Notes: a model not told the origin generated them from the sequence alone. Shown: positions 45,593 through 54,915, counted from the stretch's first letter. The stretch: DNA of 64,000 nt from Peribacillus asahii (GCF_004006295.1 NZ_CP026095.1:1660001-1724000); one strand, 5' to 3'. Program-made: numbers and translations.

Positions 45593-46777
45593 ATGAAACG
45601 ATTTAAAGGTTTGTTTTTACTCAGTGTAATTGTTATGTTAGTATTTGTAACCGCGTGCAGTGACTCAACAACAGGTGGTTCATCTGGAAAAGACGGTGAA
45701 AAAGGGGTCGTCAATATTGGGTATAGTGGTCCGCTTAGCGGGGCTGCCGCTTTTTATGGAGAACGAACATTAAATGGTTTAAAAATGGCTGCTGAAGAAA
45801 TTAACGATGAAGGCGGATTTGAAGTGAATGGGAAGACATATACGATTAATCTTGTGCCATTAGATGATAAATATCTCCCTAATGAAACGGCTTCCAATGC
45901 AAAACGATTAGTTCAAGAGCATAAGACACCGATTATTTTTACACCACATAGCGGTGGAGTATTAGCCCTGCAAGTATTTAATGAAGTCGATAACTTTATT
46001 ATTGGTGCTTATACATCTGAACCAAGTGTAACAGAAGAAGGCAACAAATTAACGGTACAAATTCCCCCTAAATATGATGGATATGTAGAGCCGTTTACAA
46101 ACTATGCGATGGAGCGATTTGGTAACAAAATCGCGGCATTGCCAACTAGTTCACAGTACGGAAAAGATTGGACAGAAACCTTATTACCTTATTGGAAGAA
46201 ACAAGGTGGAGAGGTTGTCTATGAGTCTTCGATTAACTTTGCGAAAGATACAGATTTCTTTACAGTGATTACGAATGCGCTGAAGAAGAAACCAGATGTT
46301 CTTTTTATCGGTGGTGCGTCCGAGCCAACGGCCAAAGTAGCTAAACAAGCACGAGAACTTGGCTTTAAAGGTGGATTCATCGTCATGGATCAAGCAAAAC
46401 TAGATGAAATGAAAAAAATAACGGGTTCCTATGAAGTACTAGAAGGTGCAGTAGGCGTATTGCCTCTTATTTATTCAAAAGCACCCGGGGTTCCAAGTTT
46501 TAAAGAAAAATATAATGCTAAATATAAAGAAAATCCAGGATCAGAAGCAGGTATTCATTATATAGGTTTACATGCATTTGTTGAAGCAATGAAAGCAGCA
46601 GGAACTGTAGATGATTCGAAAAAAATATATGAACATGTCCAAGATGGATTGGATGCCATTCCAGAAGAAAGAAAAACATACCTTGTTCCGAAGATTACAG
46701 AAGCAGGTTCATTTGATTATGAATTACACTTTGGTGTCGTTGAAGATGGAGAAATCAAGGAGATGGAAGCTGAATAA
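45593..46777 (+). CDS. livK: LIV-type substrate-binding lipoprotein
   Basis: A 394-residue solute-binding lipoprotein. The signal peptide ends in the lipobox VTAC with Cys22 as the acylated residue, followed by a Ser/Gly-rich linker. The mature part is a type-1 periplasmic-binding fold (NIGYSGPLSGAAAFYGERTL, GLKMAAEEINDEGGF, NETASNAKRLVQE, TSSQYGKDW). It captures the substrate for LivHMGF. The separate 80-base gap and GGAGGGAG site allow higher expression. A terminator ends the operon. The ligand may be an aliphatic or aromatic acid rather than an amino acid. Confidence 0.9.
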   Translation: MKRFKGLFLLSVIVMLVFVTACSDSTTGGSSGKDGEKGVVNIGYSGPLSGAAAFYGERTLNGLKMAAEEINDEGGFEVNGKTYTINLVPLDDKYLPNETASNAKRLVQEHKTPIIFTPHSGGVLALQVFNEVDNFIIGAYTSEPSVTEEGNKLTVQIPPKYDGYVEPFTNYAMERFGNKIAALPTSSQYGKDWTETLLPYWKKQGGEVVYESSINFAKDTDFFTVITNALKKKPDVLFIGGASEPTAKVAKQARELGFKGGFIVMDQAKLDEMKKITGSYEVLEGAVGVLPLIYSKAPGVPSFKEKYNAKYKENPGSEAGIHYIGLHAFVEAMKAAGTVDDSKKIYEHVQDGLDAIPEERKTYLVPKITEAGSFDYELHFGVVEDGEIKEMEAE

Positions 46778-46790
46778 AGGCTAAAAAAGC

Positions 46791-46839
46791 AAGAGATGTA
46801 AAAGTAATGAGGTTCCATTACTTTTGCATCTCTTTTTTT
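46791..46839 (+). terminator. Intrinsic terminator after the ABC importer operon
   Basis: AGAGATGTAAAAGTAATG and its near-complement CATTACTTTTGCATCTCT form a long stem followed by TTTTTTTG. It also faces the convergent gltC gene. Confidence 0.85.
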
Positions 46840-46848
46840 GATTTCCGA

Positions 46849-47751
46849 TTACTGATACTGCTCCAGCATGGAGAAGAATTTTTTGACAAACTCATAAAAT
46901 ACTTTTTCGGTTGGTGCTAGTTCTCTATGTTTAGAAGTAATGATTCCAACAGTTCGTTTTACTTGCGGTGTATCGATTTTTATTTTTACTGTAGAGGGAG
47001 GAGTTGTATTATAAAGCGTTCCATCAGGTAAAAGGCTAACGCCGATGCCGGCTGAAACGAGCCCTTTTATCGCATCCATATCCTCTCCCTCCGCCGTAAT
47101 ATGCGGTATAAAGCCTGCTTGTTCACATGCATTAAAGGCAATCTGGTGAAGAACATAACCTTTTGGGAATAATACGAAGTCATCATTTCGTAAATCGCTA
47201 AGCACTAGGCTTTCTCTTTCAGCCAAAGGATGGCTAGAAGGAACTAAAGCGGAAATACCCTCTGAGAATAAAATATGCGTTTCCAAATCAATTTCGTTTG
47301 TTGGGACAGGTCCAAGAAGTGCTAAACCAATATCGCCATTTTTAACAGAATCAATTAAAAAGGCATAAGAACCTTGTCGCAAATGGTAAGAAACGTTTGG
47401 TTGTTTTGCTTTGAAAGCGGAAATAACGGTTGGCAGCAAGTGATTAGCAAGGCTTGTTGGATAGCCGATTTTAATGGTTCCGCTTTCTGGAGATAAGTAT
47501 TCATCAATTTTTTCTTTAGCATAATCGATCGCTTTAATCGCTGATTTCGCATGCGTTAAAAAAATCTTTCCGATTTCCGTTAATTTAATATTTCTTCCAA
47601 CTCGTTCAAACAATGTTACACCGAGTTCTGCTTCGAGCTTCGTAATCTGAAGACTGATGGCTGATTGAGCTACATGCAGATGTTCTGCAGCGGATGTAAC
47701 ATGCTCTCGTTCAGCAACTTCTATAAAATAACGTAATTGTCGTAGTTCCAT
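46849..47751 (-). CDS. gltC: LysR-type activator GltC
   Basis: A 300-residue LysR-family regulator. The N-terminal HTH is MELRQLRYFIEVAEREHVTS through HLHVAQSAISLQ. The effector domain (about 90-295) has GTIKIGYPTSLANHLLPTVI, LALLGPVPTNEIDL and AEGEDMDAIKGLVSAGIGV. The close match to B. subtilis GltC and its divergent position next to gltAB fix the identity. GltC activates gltAB when 2-oxoglutarate is high and responds oppositely to glutamate. The ATG has no strong SD (only GGAAAAT-like). Confidence 0.94.
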   Translation of the reverse strand: MELRQLRYFIEVAEREHVTSAAEHLHVAQSAISLQITKLEAELGVTLFERVGRNIKLTEIGKIFLTHAKSAIKAIDYAKEKIDEYLSPESGTIKIGYPTSLANHLLPTVISAFKAKQPNVSYHLRQGSYAFLIDSVKNGDIGLALLGPVPTNEIDLETHILFSEGISALVPSSHPLAERESLVLSDLRNDDFVLFPKGYVLHQIAFNACEQAGFIPHITAEGEDMDAIKGLVSAGIGVSLLPDGTLYNTTPPSTVKIKIDTPQVKRTVGIITSKHRELAPTEKVFYEFVKKFFSMLEQYQ

Positions 47752-47773
47752 ATTATTTTCCTCACTTTTCCTT

Positions 47774-47985
47774 TATATCTATATAAGATATAAACAATCT
47801 CATTAGTGGATCGTTTATATCAATATCGCATTCTAAAATGGATAAAGAGGGATAAAAACCCTTTATTTCAACTAATTAGAGTATGGAAACGATAAGATAT
47901 ATACATATTTTTGCTAATTCATTCACAAAATAGATGGTTTCTATCTAAATGATATATTGTTTATATCGTTTTGAAAACTTAAAAT
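47774..47985. promoter_or_regulatory. gltC-gltA divergent control region with overlapping inverted repeats
   Basis: Three inverted repeats lie between the divergent genes: TATATCT-N5-AGATATA at 47774-47792; GATATAAAC at 47787-47795 with GTTTATATC at 47813-47821; and GATATA-N5-TATATC at 47951-47967. The gltA promoter candidate is TTGTTT (47957-47962), 17 bases, TAAAAT (47980-47985), with its -35 inside the last palindrome. This fits LysR-type activation, but which repeat GltC binds is inference. Confidence 0.55.
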
Positions 47986-48024
47986 ATTAATTAAGATCAG
48001 AAAATGAAACGGGGGAGATAAATC

Positions 48025-51000
48025 ATGACTTATAATCAAATACCAAAAGCGCAAGGTCTCTACCGTCCTGAATTTGAACATGATGCATGTGGAATCGGCT
48101 TATACGCTCATTTAAAAGGACAAGCAACACATGAAATTGTGAAAAAAGGACTGAATATGCTTTGCCAATTAGATCATCGAGGTGGACAAGGAAGTGATCC
48201 ACTTACAGGGGATGGAGCTGGATTAATGGTACAAATTCCAGACCATTATTTCCGACAAGTATGTCTAGAAATGAACCTGCCTGAAAAAGGACGTTACGGG
48301 GTTGGAATGCTATTTTTCTCGAACGATGAGGGTGAACAAAAAGAAATTGAAAATCAAGTGAATCAATTAATTGAACAAGAAGGACAAACGGTTCTTGGAT
48401 GGAGAACGGTGCCTGTTGATCCTAAACATCTTGGAGAAGGTGGAAAAGCAACTTGTCCGACTATTCGTCAAATATTTATTGGTGCAAGCAAAGACATTGA
48501 AGAGGAATTAGCATTCGAACGTAAATTATATATCATTCGTAAACAAGCAGAACATTGGGCGGAAGAACGTGAACTACGTTTTTACTTTGCAAGTCTTTCC
48601 ACTAGAACAATTGTTTATAAAGGACTACTAACACCAGAGCAAGTCGATGCGTTTTATCTAGATTTACAAGATGAGTCTTTTGTTTCAGCATTTGCTTTAG
48701 TACATTCTCGTTTTAGTACAAATACATTCCCAAGCTGGGAAAGAGCACATCCAAATCGCTATCTAATTCATAATGGAGAAATCAACACGCTTCGAGGCAA
48801 TATTAACTGGATGAAAGCACGTGAGCAGCAGTTTGTGTCAGAAGTTTTTGGTGAGGATTTAGCGAAAGTACTTCCGATTTTAAATAAAGATGGAAGTGAT
48901 TCTTCTATTCTAGATAATGCTTTAGAATTTTTTGTCCTAGCTGGTCGAAAACCTGCACATGCCGCTATGATGTTAATTCCAGAGCCTTGGTCAGAAAACC
49001 CTCATATGCCAAAAGAAAAGAAAGCTTTTTATGAGTATCATAGCTGTCTGATGGAGCCTTGGGATGGTCCAACAGCGATTTCCTTTACAGATGGGAAACA
49101 AATTGGGGCGATTTTAGATCGAAATGGTCTACGTCCAGCTCGTTATTATGTAACAAAAGATGATTATATTATTTTCTCTTCAGAAGTCGGTGTAATCGAC
49201 GTTGAGCCTGAGAATGTACTATATAAAGAGCGTTTAAGTCCAGGGAAAATGCTATTAATTGATTTAGACGAAGGACGCATTATTTCAGATGAAGAGATTA
49301 AAAACGAAATGGCAGCGGCTTATCCTTATCAACAATGGTTAGATGAACAACTTGTACAACTGGACAATGAAGTGGGCGAAGAAGAGCCGATGGAAGATTT
49401 GGTTGCTCGTCAAAAAGCATTTGGCTACACATATGAAGATGTTCAAAAATATTTGCTTCCTTTTATAACAGAAGGAAAAGACCCGCTGGGATCAATGGGG
49501 AACGATACGCCACTTGCTGTTTTATCAGATCGTCCGCAATCTCTGTTTAATTACTTTAAACAGTCATTTGCTCAAGTAACGAATCCTCCAATTGACTCGA
49601 TTCGTGAACAAATTGTGACATCTACTATGACATTCTTAGGAGCGGAAGGGAATTTACTTCACCCGACTGAGGAAAACTGTCATCGAATTCAACTTGAAAC
49701 GCCTATTTTAACAAATGGTCAGTTAACACAATTAAAAGAGAATGCTTATCCAGAATTTAAAAGTATCATCATCGATACATTATTTTCGGAAGATTTGGAA
49801 TTTTCTTTAAACAATATGTTCCAAAAAGCTAAACAAGCGATTGAAGAAGAAGTAAGTTTATTAATTCTTTCTGACCGTAATACGAATAAACAAGAAGCGG
49901 CTATTCCAGCTTTACTTGCTGTGAGCGCACTGCATCAAGAGTTAATTCGTCAAGGAAATCGCAGTAAAGCGAGCATCATTATCGAAACAGGGGAAGCAAG
50001 AGAAGTTCATCATTTTGCGGCACTGATTGGTTATGGGGTGGATGCGATTGTTCCATACCTTGCTTATGCGACATATAAACAAGCTGCTTTAGATGGAAGC
50101 TTAACGGTTAGCTATGAAGAAGCAGTTGAGAAATATGTTTACGGCGTGACTGAAGGCGTTGTAAAAGTAATGTCTAAAATGGGGATTTCGACAGTACAAA
50201 GTTATCGTGGAGCTCAAATTTTTGAAGCAGTTGGAATTGGCTCTAATGTCATTGAGCGCTATTTCACTGGAACAGCTTCACAAATCGATGGAATTGGATT
50301 AGAAACAATTGCTGAAGAAGCATTAATTCGTCATAACGCAGCTTATGCTGATTCATACGATGATACGTTAGAAACTGGAAGTGAATTTCAGTGGAGAAAG
50401 CATGGTGAGCATCATGCGTTTAATCCAGAAACGATTCATACGCTTCAATGGGCAAGCCGCAATAATGATTATGCGTTATATAAAAAATATTCTCATGCTG
50501 CGAATGAAGAAAGAATTGGATTCTTACGTAATCTATTCTCATTTGATTCAACGCGTCCGAAATTAGCGCTTGAAGAAGTGGAGTCTGTGGATTCAATTGT
50601 TCGCCGCTTTAAATCTGGTGCCATGTCATTTGGGTCACTAAGCCAGGAAGCACATGAAACATTAGCGATTGCGATGAATCGTTTAGGTGCAAGAAGCAAC
50701 TGCGGTGAGGGCGGAGAAGATCCAAAACGTTACGCTTTAGATAAGAATGGAGACAATCGTCGAAGTGCAATTAAGCAAATTGCTTCAGGCCGTTTTGGTG
50801 TAAAAAGCCACTATTTAGTAAATGCGGATGAGCTGCAAATTAAAATGGCACAAGGTGCAAAACCAGGGGAAGGCGGACAGCTTCCAGGACAAAAAGTATA
50901 TCCATGGGTAGCGGAAGTACGTGGATCGACACCAGGTGTTGGATTGATTTCTCCACCGCCGCATCACGATATTTATTCGATTGAAGATTTAGCACAATTA

Positions 51001-52578
51001 ATTCATGATTTGAAAAATGCGAATCGTGATGCACGAATTAGCGTTAAGCTTGTATCAAAAGCAGGTGTAGGAACGATTGCAGCGGGTGTTGCAAAAGGTG
51101 CTGCAGATGTAATTGTTATTAGTGGATATGACGGTGGTACAGGAGCATCGCCAAAAACAAGTATTAAGCATACAGGGTTACCTTGGGAGCTTGGACTTGC
51201 AGAAGCTCATCAAACATTGATGTTAAATGGCTTGCGTGACCGTGTTGTATTAGAAACGGACGGAAAGCTGATGACAGGTAAAGATGTTGTTATGGCTGCT
51301 ATTCTTGGAGCGGAAGAATTTGGTTTTGCGACAGCGCCGCTTGTTGTTTTAGGCTGTGTAATGATGCGTGTATGTCATAAAGATACATGTCCTGTTGGGG
51401 TGGCAACACAAAATCCTGAGCTTCGTGCGAAATTCACAGGAAATGCAGATCATGTTGTTAACTATATGCGCTTCGTTGCAGAAGAAGTACGTGAGTTAAT
51501 GGCGGAACTAGGATTTAGAACAGTAGAGGAAATGGTTGGACGTACAGATGTTTTACAAGTAAGTGAACGTGCTAAAGCACATTGGAAAGCGAAGCATCTA
51601 GATTTGTCTACTCTTTTATATCAACCGGAAGGGGCTCGTACATTCCAAACGCCTCAAAATCATAAAATTGATGAATCATTAGATATGAAAGAAATTTTGC
51701 CAGCAGTACAGCCGGCTTTAGATAATCAAATCCCAGTTGATATTACGTTGCCGATTACGAATGTAAATCGTGTTGTAGGAACAATTGTTGGTAGTGAAAT
51801 TTCTAAACGCTACGGGGAAGAAGGTTTACCTGAAGAAACAATTACCCTTCGTTTTACGGGTTCAGCTGGTCAAAGCTTTGGTGCTTTTATCCCGAATGGT
51901 ATGTCGCTTCATTTAACAGGTGATGTGAATGACTATCTTGGAAAAGGATTATCTGGTGGAAAGTTAATTGTTAAGGCACCAGCTGAATCTTCATTTGAAG
52001 CGTCTGATAATGTTATTGCCGGAAATGTTGCTTTAATTGGGGCAACAAGTGGTGAAGCTTATATTAATGGGCGTGCGGGTGAGCGTTTTGCTGTTCGAAA
52101 CAGCGGTGTAAATGTTGTTGTTGAAGGAATTGGAGATCATGGTCTAGAGTATATGACTGGTGGACGTGTCGTTATTTTAGGAGAAGTAGGGAAAAACTTT
52201 GGAGCAGGTATGTCTGGTGGAATTGCTTACGTTCTAGCTGATGATCGTGAGGCATTTAAAGCTTTATGTAATACAGAAATGATTGAATTTGAGTCACTTG
52301 AAACAGAGAATGATATTGGTGAAGTATGGGAAATGGTACTAAGTCATTATATTTACACAGGCAGTGCAAAAGCAGCTTATGTTCTTGAAAATTGGGAAGA
52401 GCTTGCAGAGAAGTTTGTCAAAATTATCCCGAAAGACTATAAGCGCATGATGAAAAGTATTGAAGAACAAAAGCAAGCAGGCTTAACAGATGAACAAGCG
52501 GTTATGAGTGCGTTTCAAGCGAATGTTGCACAAGAGAAAAAAGCACCTGTTAAAAAATTAGAAGCAGTTATGCAATAG
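48025..52578 (+). CDS. gltA: Glutamate synthase (GOGAT) large subunit
   Basis: The 1517-residue large subunit (alpha, B. subtilis naming). The class-II glutaminase domain has its nucleophile Cys22 (EFEHDACGIGL), so about 21 residues are removed on maturation. Then come the central domain, the FMN-binding synthase domain (GEGGEDPKRYAL; VISGYDGGTGASPKTSIKH), the [3Fe-4S] cysteines in CVMMRVCHKDTCPVG, and the C-terminal beta-helix (GXXGXXXG repeats such as GNVALIGATSGEAYINGRAG). It makes glutamate from 2-oxoglutarate and glutamine. GGGGGAGA precedes the ATG. gltB follows 16 bases later. Confidence 0.97.
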   Translation: MTYNQIPKAQGLYRPEFEHDACGIGLYAHLKGQATHEIVKKGLNMLCQLDHRGGQGSDPLTGDGAGLMVQIPDHYFRQVCLEMNLPEKGRYGVGMLFFSNDEGEQKEIENQVNQLIEQEGQTVLGWRTVPVDPKHLGEGGKATCPTIRQIFIGASKDIEEELAFERKLYIIRKQAEHWAEERELRFYFASLSTRTIVYKGLLTPEQVDAFYLDLQDESFVSAFALVHSRFSTNTFPSWERAHPNRYLIHNGEINTLRGNINWMKAREQQFVSEVFGEDLAKVLPILNKDGSDSSILDNALEFFVLAGRKPAHAAMMLIPEPWSENPHMPKEKKAFYEYHSCLMEPWDGPTAISFTDGKQIGAILDRNGLRPARYYVTKDDYIIFSSEVGVIDVEPENVLYKERLSPGKMLLIDLDEGRIISDEEIKNEMAAAYPYQQWLDEQLVQLDNEVGEEEPMEDLVARQKAFGYTYEDVQKYLLPFITEGKDPLGSMGNDTPLAVLSDRPQSLFNYFKQSFAQVTNPPIDSIREQIVTSTMTFLGAEGNLLHPTEENCHRIQLETPILTNGQLTQLKENAYPEFKSIIIDTLFSEDLEFSLNNMFQKAKQAIEEEVSLLILSDRNTNKQEAAIPALLAVSALHQELIRQGNRSKASIIIETGEAREVHHFAALIGYGVDAIVPYLAYATYKQAALDGSLTVSYEEAVEKYVYGVTEGVVKVMSKMGISTVQSYRGAQIFEAVGIGSNVIERYFTGTASQIDGIGLETIAEEALIRHNAAYADSYDDTLETGSEFQWRKHGEHHAFNPETIHTLQWASRNNDYALYKKYSHAANEERIGFLRNLFSFDSTRPKLALEEVESVDSIVRRFKSGAMSFGSLSQEAHETLAIAMNRLGARSNCGEGGEDPKRYALDKNGDNRRSAIKQIASGRFGVKSHYLVNADELQIKMAQGAKPGEGGQLPGQKVYPWVAEVRGSTPGVGLISPPPHHDIYSIEDLAQLIHDLKNANRDARISVKLVSKAGVGTIAAGVAKGAADVIVISGYDGGTGASPKTSIKHTGLPWELGLAEAHQTLMLNGLRDRVVLETDGKLMTGKDVVMAAILGAEEFGFATAPLVVLGCVMMRVCHKDTCPVGVATQNPELRAKFTGNADHVVNYMRFVAEEVRELMAELGFRTVEEMVGRTDVLQVSERAKAHWKAKHLDLSTLLYQPEGARTFQTPQNHKIDESLDMKEILPAVQPALDNQIPVDITLPITNVNRVVGTIVGSEISKRYGEEGLPEETITLRFTGSAGQSFGAFIPNGMSLHLTGDVNDYLGKGLSGGKLIVKAPAESSFEASDNVIAGNVALIGATSGEAYINGRAGERFAVRNSGVNVVVEGIGDHGLEYMTGGRVVILGEVGKNFGAGMSGGIAYVLADDREAFKALCNTEMIEFESLETENDIGEVWEMVLSHYIYTGSAKAAYVLENWEELAEKFVKIIPKDYKRMMKSIEEQKQAGLTDEQAVMSAFQANVAQEKKAPVKKLEAVMQ

Positions 52579-52594
52579 GAAAGGAGAGAGGAAC

Positions 52595-54076
52595 ATGGGA
52601 AAAGCAACAGGATTTATGGAATATACTCGTCAAAAACCAAAAGAGCGAAATCCTCTCACACGGTTAAATGATTGGAAAGAATATTCAAATTGTTTTTCGG
52701 ATGATATGTTAAGTCAGCAAGGAGCGCGGTGCATGGACTGCGCCACTCCTTTCTGCCATATGGGAACAGAAATCAATCGGGTGACAACGGGTTGTCCTAT
52801 TCATAATTTAATTCCTGAATGGAACGACTTAGTGTATCGTGGAAGATGGAAGGAAGCGTTAGATCGTCTTCTAAAAACGAATAATTTTCCTGAATTTACA
52901 GGTCGTGTTTGTCCAGCTCCATGTGAAGGCTCTTGTACAGTTGGTATTTCAGATCCAGCGGTTACGATTAAAAGCATTGAGCGAACAATTATTGATAAAG
53001 GATTCGAAAATGGTTGGATTACCCCGCGTATTCCAACAAAACGAACAGGGAAAAAAATCGCGATTATCGGTTCAGGTCCTGCAGGGCTTGCAAGTGCTGA
53101 TCAATTAAATCAAGCCGGACATACAGTAACAGTATATGAGCGTTCAGATCGCGCTGGCGGGCTATTAACATATGGTATTCCAAACATGAAGTTAGAAAAA
53201 GAAGTGGTTGAACGTAGAGTTCGTTTATTAAATCAAGAAGGTATCGACTTTATTACAAACACAGAAGTTGGAAAAGACATCACAGCTAAAGAGCTTCAAG
53301 ATCAGTATGATGCCGTAATTCTTTGTACTGGTGCTCAAAAGCAGCGTGATTTGGTAATAGAAGGTAGAGAAGCAAAAGGTGTTCATTTAGCAATGGATTA
53401 CTTAACAACAACAACGAAGAGTTTACTAGATTCTAACTTTGCAGATGGCCAATTTATTGATACAAAAGGTCAAGATGTTATTGTAATTGGAGGAGGGGAT
53501 ACAGGAGCTGACTGTGTAGCTACTGCTCTCCGTCAAGAATGCCGCAGTGTGGTTCAATTTGGTAAACATCCTAAATTGCCAACAGCACGTACATCTGACA
53601 ATATGTGGCCTGCTTATCCAAATGTTTTTACGCTTGAATATGCATATGAAGAGGCAGAAGCGAAGTTTGGAAATGATCCACGTGAATATTCGATTCAAAC
53701 GAAGAAAATTGTTGCAGATGACAATGGAAACGTGAAAGAGCTTCATACGATTCAAATGGAAAAAGTAAAAGGCGAAAACGGCGGATATATTTTCAAGGAA
53801 ATTCCGGGAACTGAAAAAGTATGGCCAGCACAATTTGTTTTCATTGCTATCGGTTTTGAAGGAACGGAACAACCACTTCTTATGCAGTTTGGTGTGGAAA
53901 CGACCAATCAAAAAATTGCCGCTGCTTATGGTGAGTATAGAACAAACGTTGATGGTGTTTTTGCTGCAGGTGATGCAAGACGAGGTCAAAGCTTAATCGT
54001 TTGGGCAATCAATGAAGGTCGTGAAGTAGCACGTGAAGTAGATCGTTATTTGATGGGAAGTTCAGTTTTACCCTAA
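52595..54076 (+). CDS. gltB: Glutamate synthase (GOGAT) small subunit
   Basis: The 493-residue small (beta) subunit that oxidises NADPH and passes electrons to GltA. Its N-terminal region has cysteine clusters for two [4Fe-4S] centres (CMDCATPFCH and CPAPCEGSC). The FAD-binding GSGPAGLASADQL and the NADPH-binding VIVIGGGDTGADCV follow, and the C-terminal GDARRGQSLIVWAINEGRE closes the FAD site. Co-transcribed with gltA under GltC. A strong terminator follows. Confidence 0.96.
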   Translation: MGKATGFMEYTRQKPKERNPLTRLNDWKEYSNCFSDDMLSQQGARCMDCATPFCHMGTEINRVTTGCPIHNLIPEWNDLVYRGRWKEALDRLLKTNNFPEFTGRVCPAPCEGSCTVGISDPAVTIKSIERTIIDKGFENGWITPRIPTKRTGKKIAIIGSGPAGLASADQLNQAGHTVTVYERSDRAGGLLTYGIPNMKLEKEVVERRVRLLNQEGIDFITNTEVGKDITAKELQDQYDAVILCTGAQKQRDLVIEGREAKGVHLAMDYLTTTTKSLLDSNFADGQFIDTKGQDVIVIGGGDTGADCVATALRQECRSVVQFGKHPKLPTARTSDNMWPAYPNVFTLEYAYEEAEAKFGNDPREYSIQTKKIVADDNGNVKELHTIQMEKVKGENGGYIFKEIPGTEKVWPAQFVFIAIGFEGTEQPLLMQFGVETTNQKIAAAYGEYRTNVDGVFAAGDARRGQSLIVWAINEGREVAREVDRYLMGSSVLP

Positions 54077-54100
54077 ATATAAAGTTATAACAAAAAACTC

Positions 54101-54142
54101 AAAGCACCTTAATTTCAAATAGCGAAATTAAGGTGCTTTTTC
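54101..54142 (+). terminator. Intrinsic terminator after gltAB
   Basis: AAAGCACCTTAATTTC and GAAATTAAGGTGCTTT form a 16-bp stem with a 7-base loop, followed by TTCTATT. Confidence 0.9.
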
Positions 54143-54167
54143 TATTATTGTTAAGCGGTGAAACTGT

Positions 54168-54217
54168 AAAAAAACGAAGCCCCTAGCTCAAGAGAAGAGC
54201 GTGAGAAGCTTCGTTGA
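54168..54217 (-). terminator. Intrinsic terminator of the 54-residue ORF (minus strand)
   Basis: On the minus strand ACGAAGC and GCTTCGT close a stem around an imperfect interior, followed by seven T. It lies just after the small ORF's stop codon. Confidence 0.7.
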
Positions 54218-54227
54218 TAAGAAAATT

Positions 54228-54392
54228 TTATAGATTATTATTTTGTTGCCCAATTTCCTTTTCAGCCAAAATTAAGTTTCCTGTTTCTACTGTACGATGC
54301 TCTTTAACAGAATCTCCAGGCTCTAAATTGTTTAAATTCGCACGAATCGTTAATTCTGCTTCATTTACAACAGGCTTTTTCTTTTTCTCCAT
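54228..54392 (-). CDS. 54-residue hypothetical protein
   Basis: A small ORF beginning ATG at plus 54390-54392 with GGAGTG about 7 bases upstream and its own terminator, which makes it credible. The protein starts MEKKKKPVVNEAELTIRANL and continues with a hydrophilic, Glu/Asn-rich sequence; it is soluble and has no cysteine or membrane segment. Family not recognised. It lies downstream of the riboswitch-controlled zinc-ribbon ORF on the same strand (159 bases away) and could share its transcript. Confidence 0.6.
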   Translation of the reverse strand: MEKKKKPVVNEAELTIRANLNNLEPGDSVKEHRTVETGNLILAEKEIGQQNNNL

Positions 54393-54551
54393 ATTTGCCA
54401 CTCCATTCTTTCATCGATAACTTAAGCAAGACACGTTTACTTAAGTTAGTCTTTACGATTTCAAGAACTTCATACGATAAAAAATCAATGAGCATTCAAA
54501 TGCTACAAAAGAGACATGCGTGGAGAAATGAACTGAACTAGAAATATGTAG

Positions 54552-54746
54552 CTAACATTTCTGTTTTACGAGTGATTTACATGTCGGACAAGTGATTTCT
54601 TGATCTTGTTTAAACCTAATTTTTCTAAGGTCGATTCTTGTGAACATGAAAAAACCATTATATTTTGCGCCGCATACACAATAGTTTTTGTCCTTCACAA
54701 TGTGTCTTTCATTTGTTTCGTTAATTAATATAGTTGGATAAAACAT
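54552..54746 (-). CDS. 64-residue zinc-ribbon-like protein under c-di-GMP riboswitch control
   Basis: A small protein with paired cysteines: Cys23 and Cys25 (YCVCGAKYNG), then Cys53 and Cys56 (CPTC) and a final Cys64, consistent with a single zinc-binding site. The rest is basic and aromatic (FMFTRIDLRKIRFKQDQE). It has a perfect AAGGAGAG ribosome site six bases before the ATG. A cyclic-di-GMP-I riboswitch and a hairpin that can sequester this ribosome site lie directly upstream. So translation should respond to c-di-GMP. The function is unknown, perhaps nucleic-acid or protein binding. Confidence 0.72.
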   Translation of the reverse strand: MFYPTILINETNERHIVKDKNYCVCGAKYNGFFMFTRIDLRKIRFKQDQEITCPTCKSLVKQKC

Positions 54747-54752
54747 AACTCT

Positions 54753-54790
54753 CTCCTTAGTTTGCTAAATTTAGGCAAATTTAAAAGGAG
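54753..54790 (-). promoter_or_regulatory. SD-sequestering hairpin (riboswitch expression platform)
   Basis: On the minus-strand RNA CTCCTT (plus 54785-54790) pairs with the ribosome site AAGGAG (plus 54753-54758), supported by an inner TTTGC/GCAAA stem (plus 54775-54779 with 54761-54765). AAGAG further upstream (plus about 54797-54801) can compete for CTCCTT, giving a possible on/off switch. The switching direction is inference. Confidence 0.6.
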
Positions 54791-54826
54791 CCAAAAACTC
54801 TTAATCTTCAGTTTAATCAAGAATAT

Positions 54827-54912
54827 ATCTTGGCAACTCGGCTGCCATGACAACTATTTGTTGCTTTAGGCCCGTGGCTTTGCGTCTTTTACTTTCGTAA
54901 AATTTGCCCTTA
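54827..54912 (-). ncRNA. Cyclic-di-GMP-I (GEMM-I) riboswitch aptamer
   Basis: On the minus strand the core reads AAGGGCAAA, then the hairpin TTTTAC-GAAA-GTAAAA (GNRA tetraloop), then GACGCAAAGCCACGGGCCTA, a second stem, and GGCAGCCGAGTTGCC. These match the GEMM-I consensus (GGCAAA, GAAA loop, GGGACGCAAAGCC, CCTAA tetraloop receptor) in order and spacing. It is upstream of the 64-residue zinc-ribbon ORF. Confidence 0.9.
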
Positions 54913-54915
54913 TAG

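Noticed and set aside
50381..51034. Small ORFs inside gltA
   Set aside because: Alternative-frame shadows of the conserved synthase domain.
54214..54420. 68-residue plus-strand ORF
   Set aside because: A shadow of the minus-strand 54-residue ORF, which has its own ribosome site and terminator.
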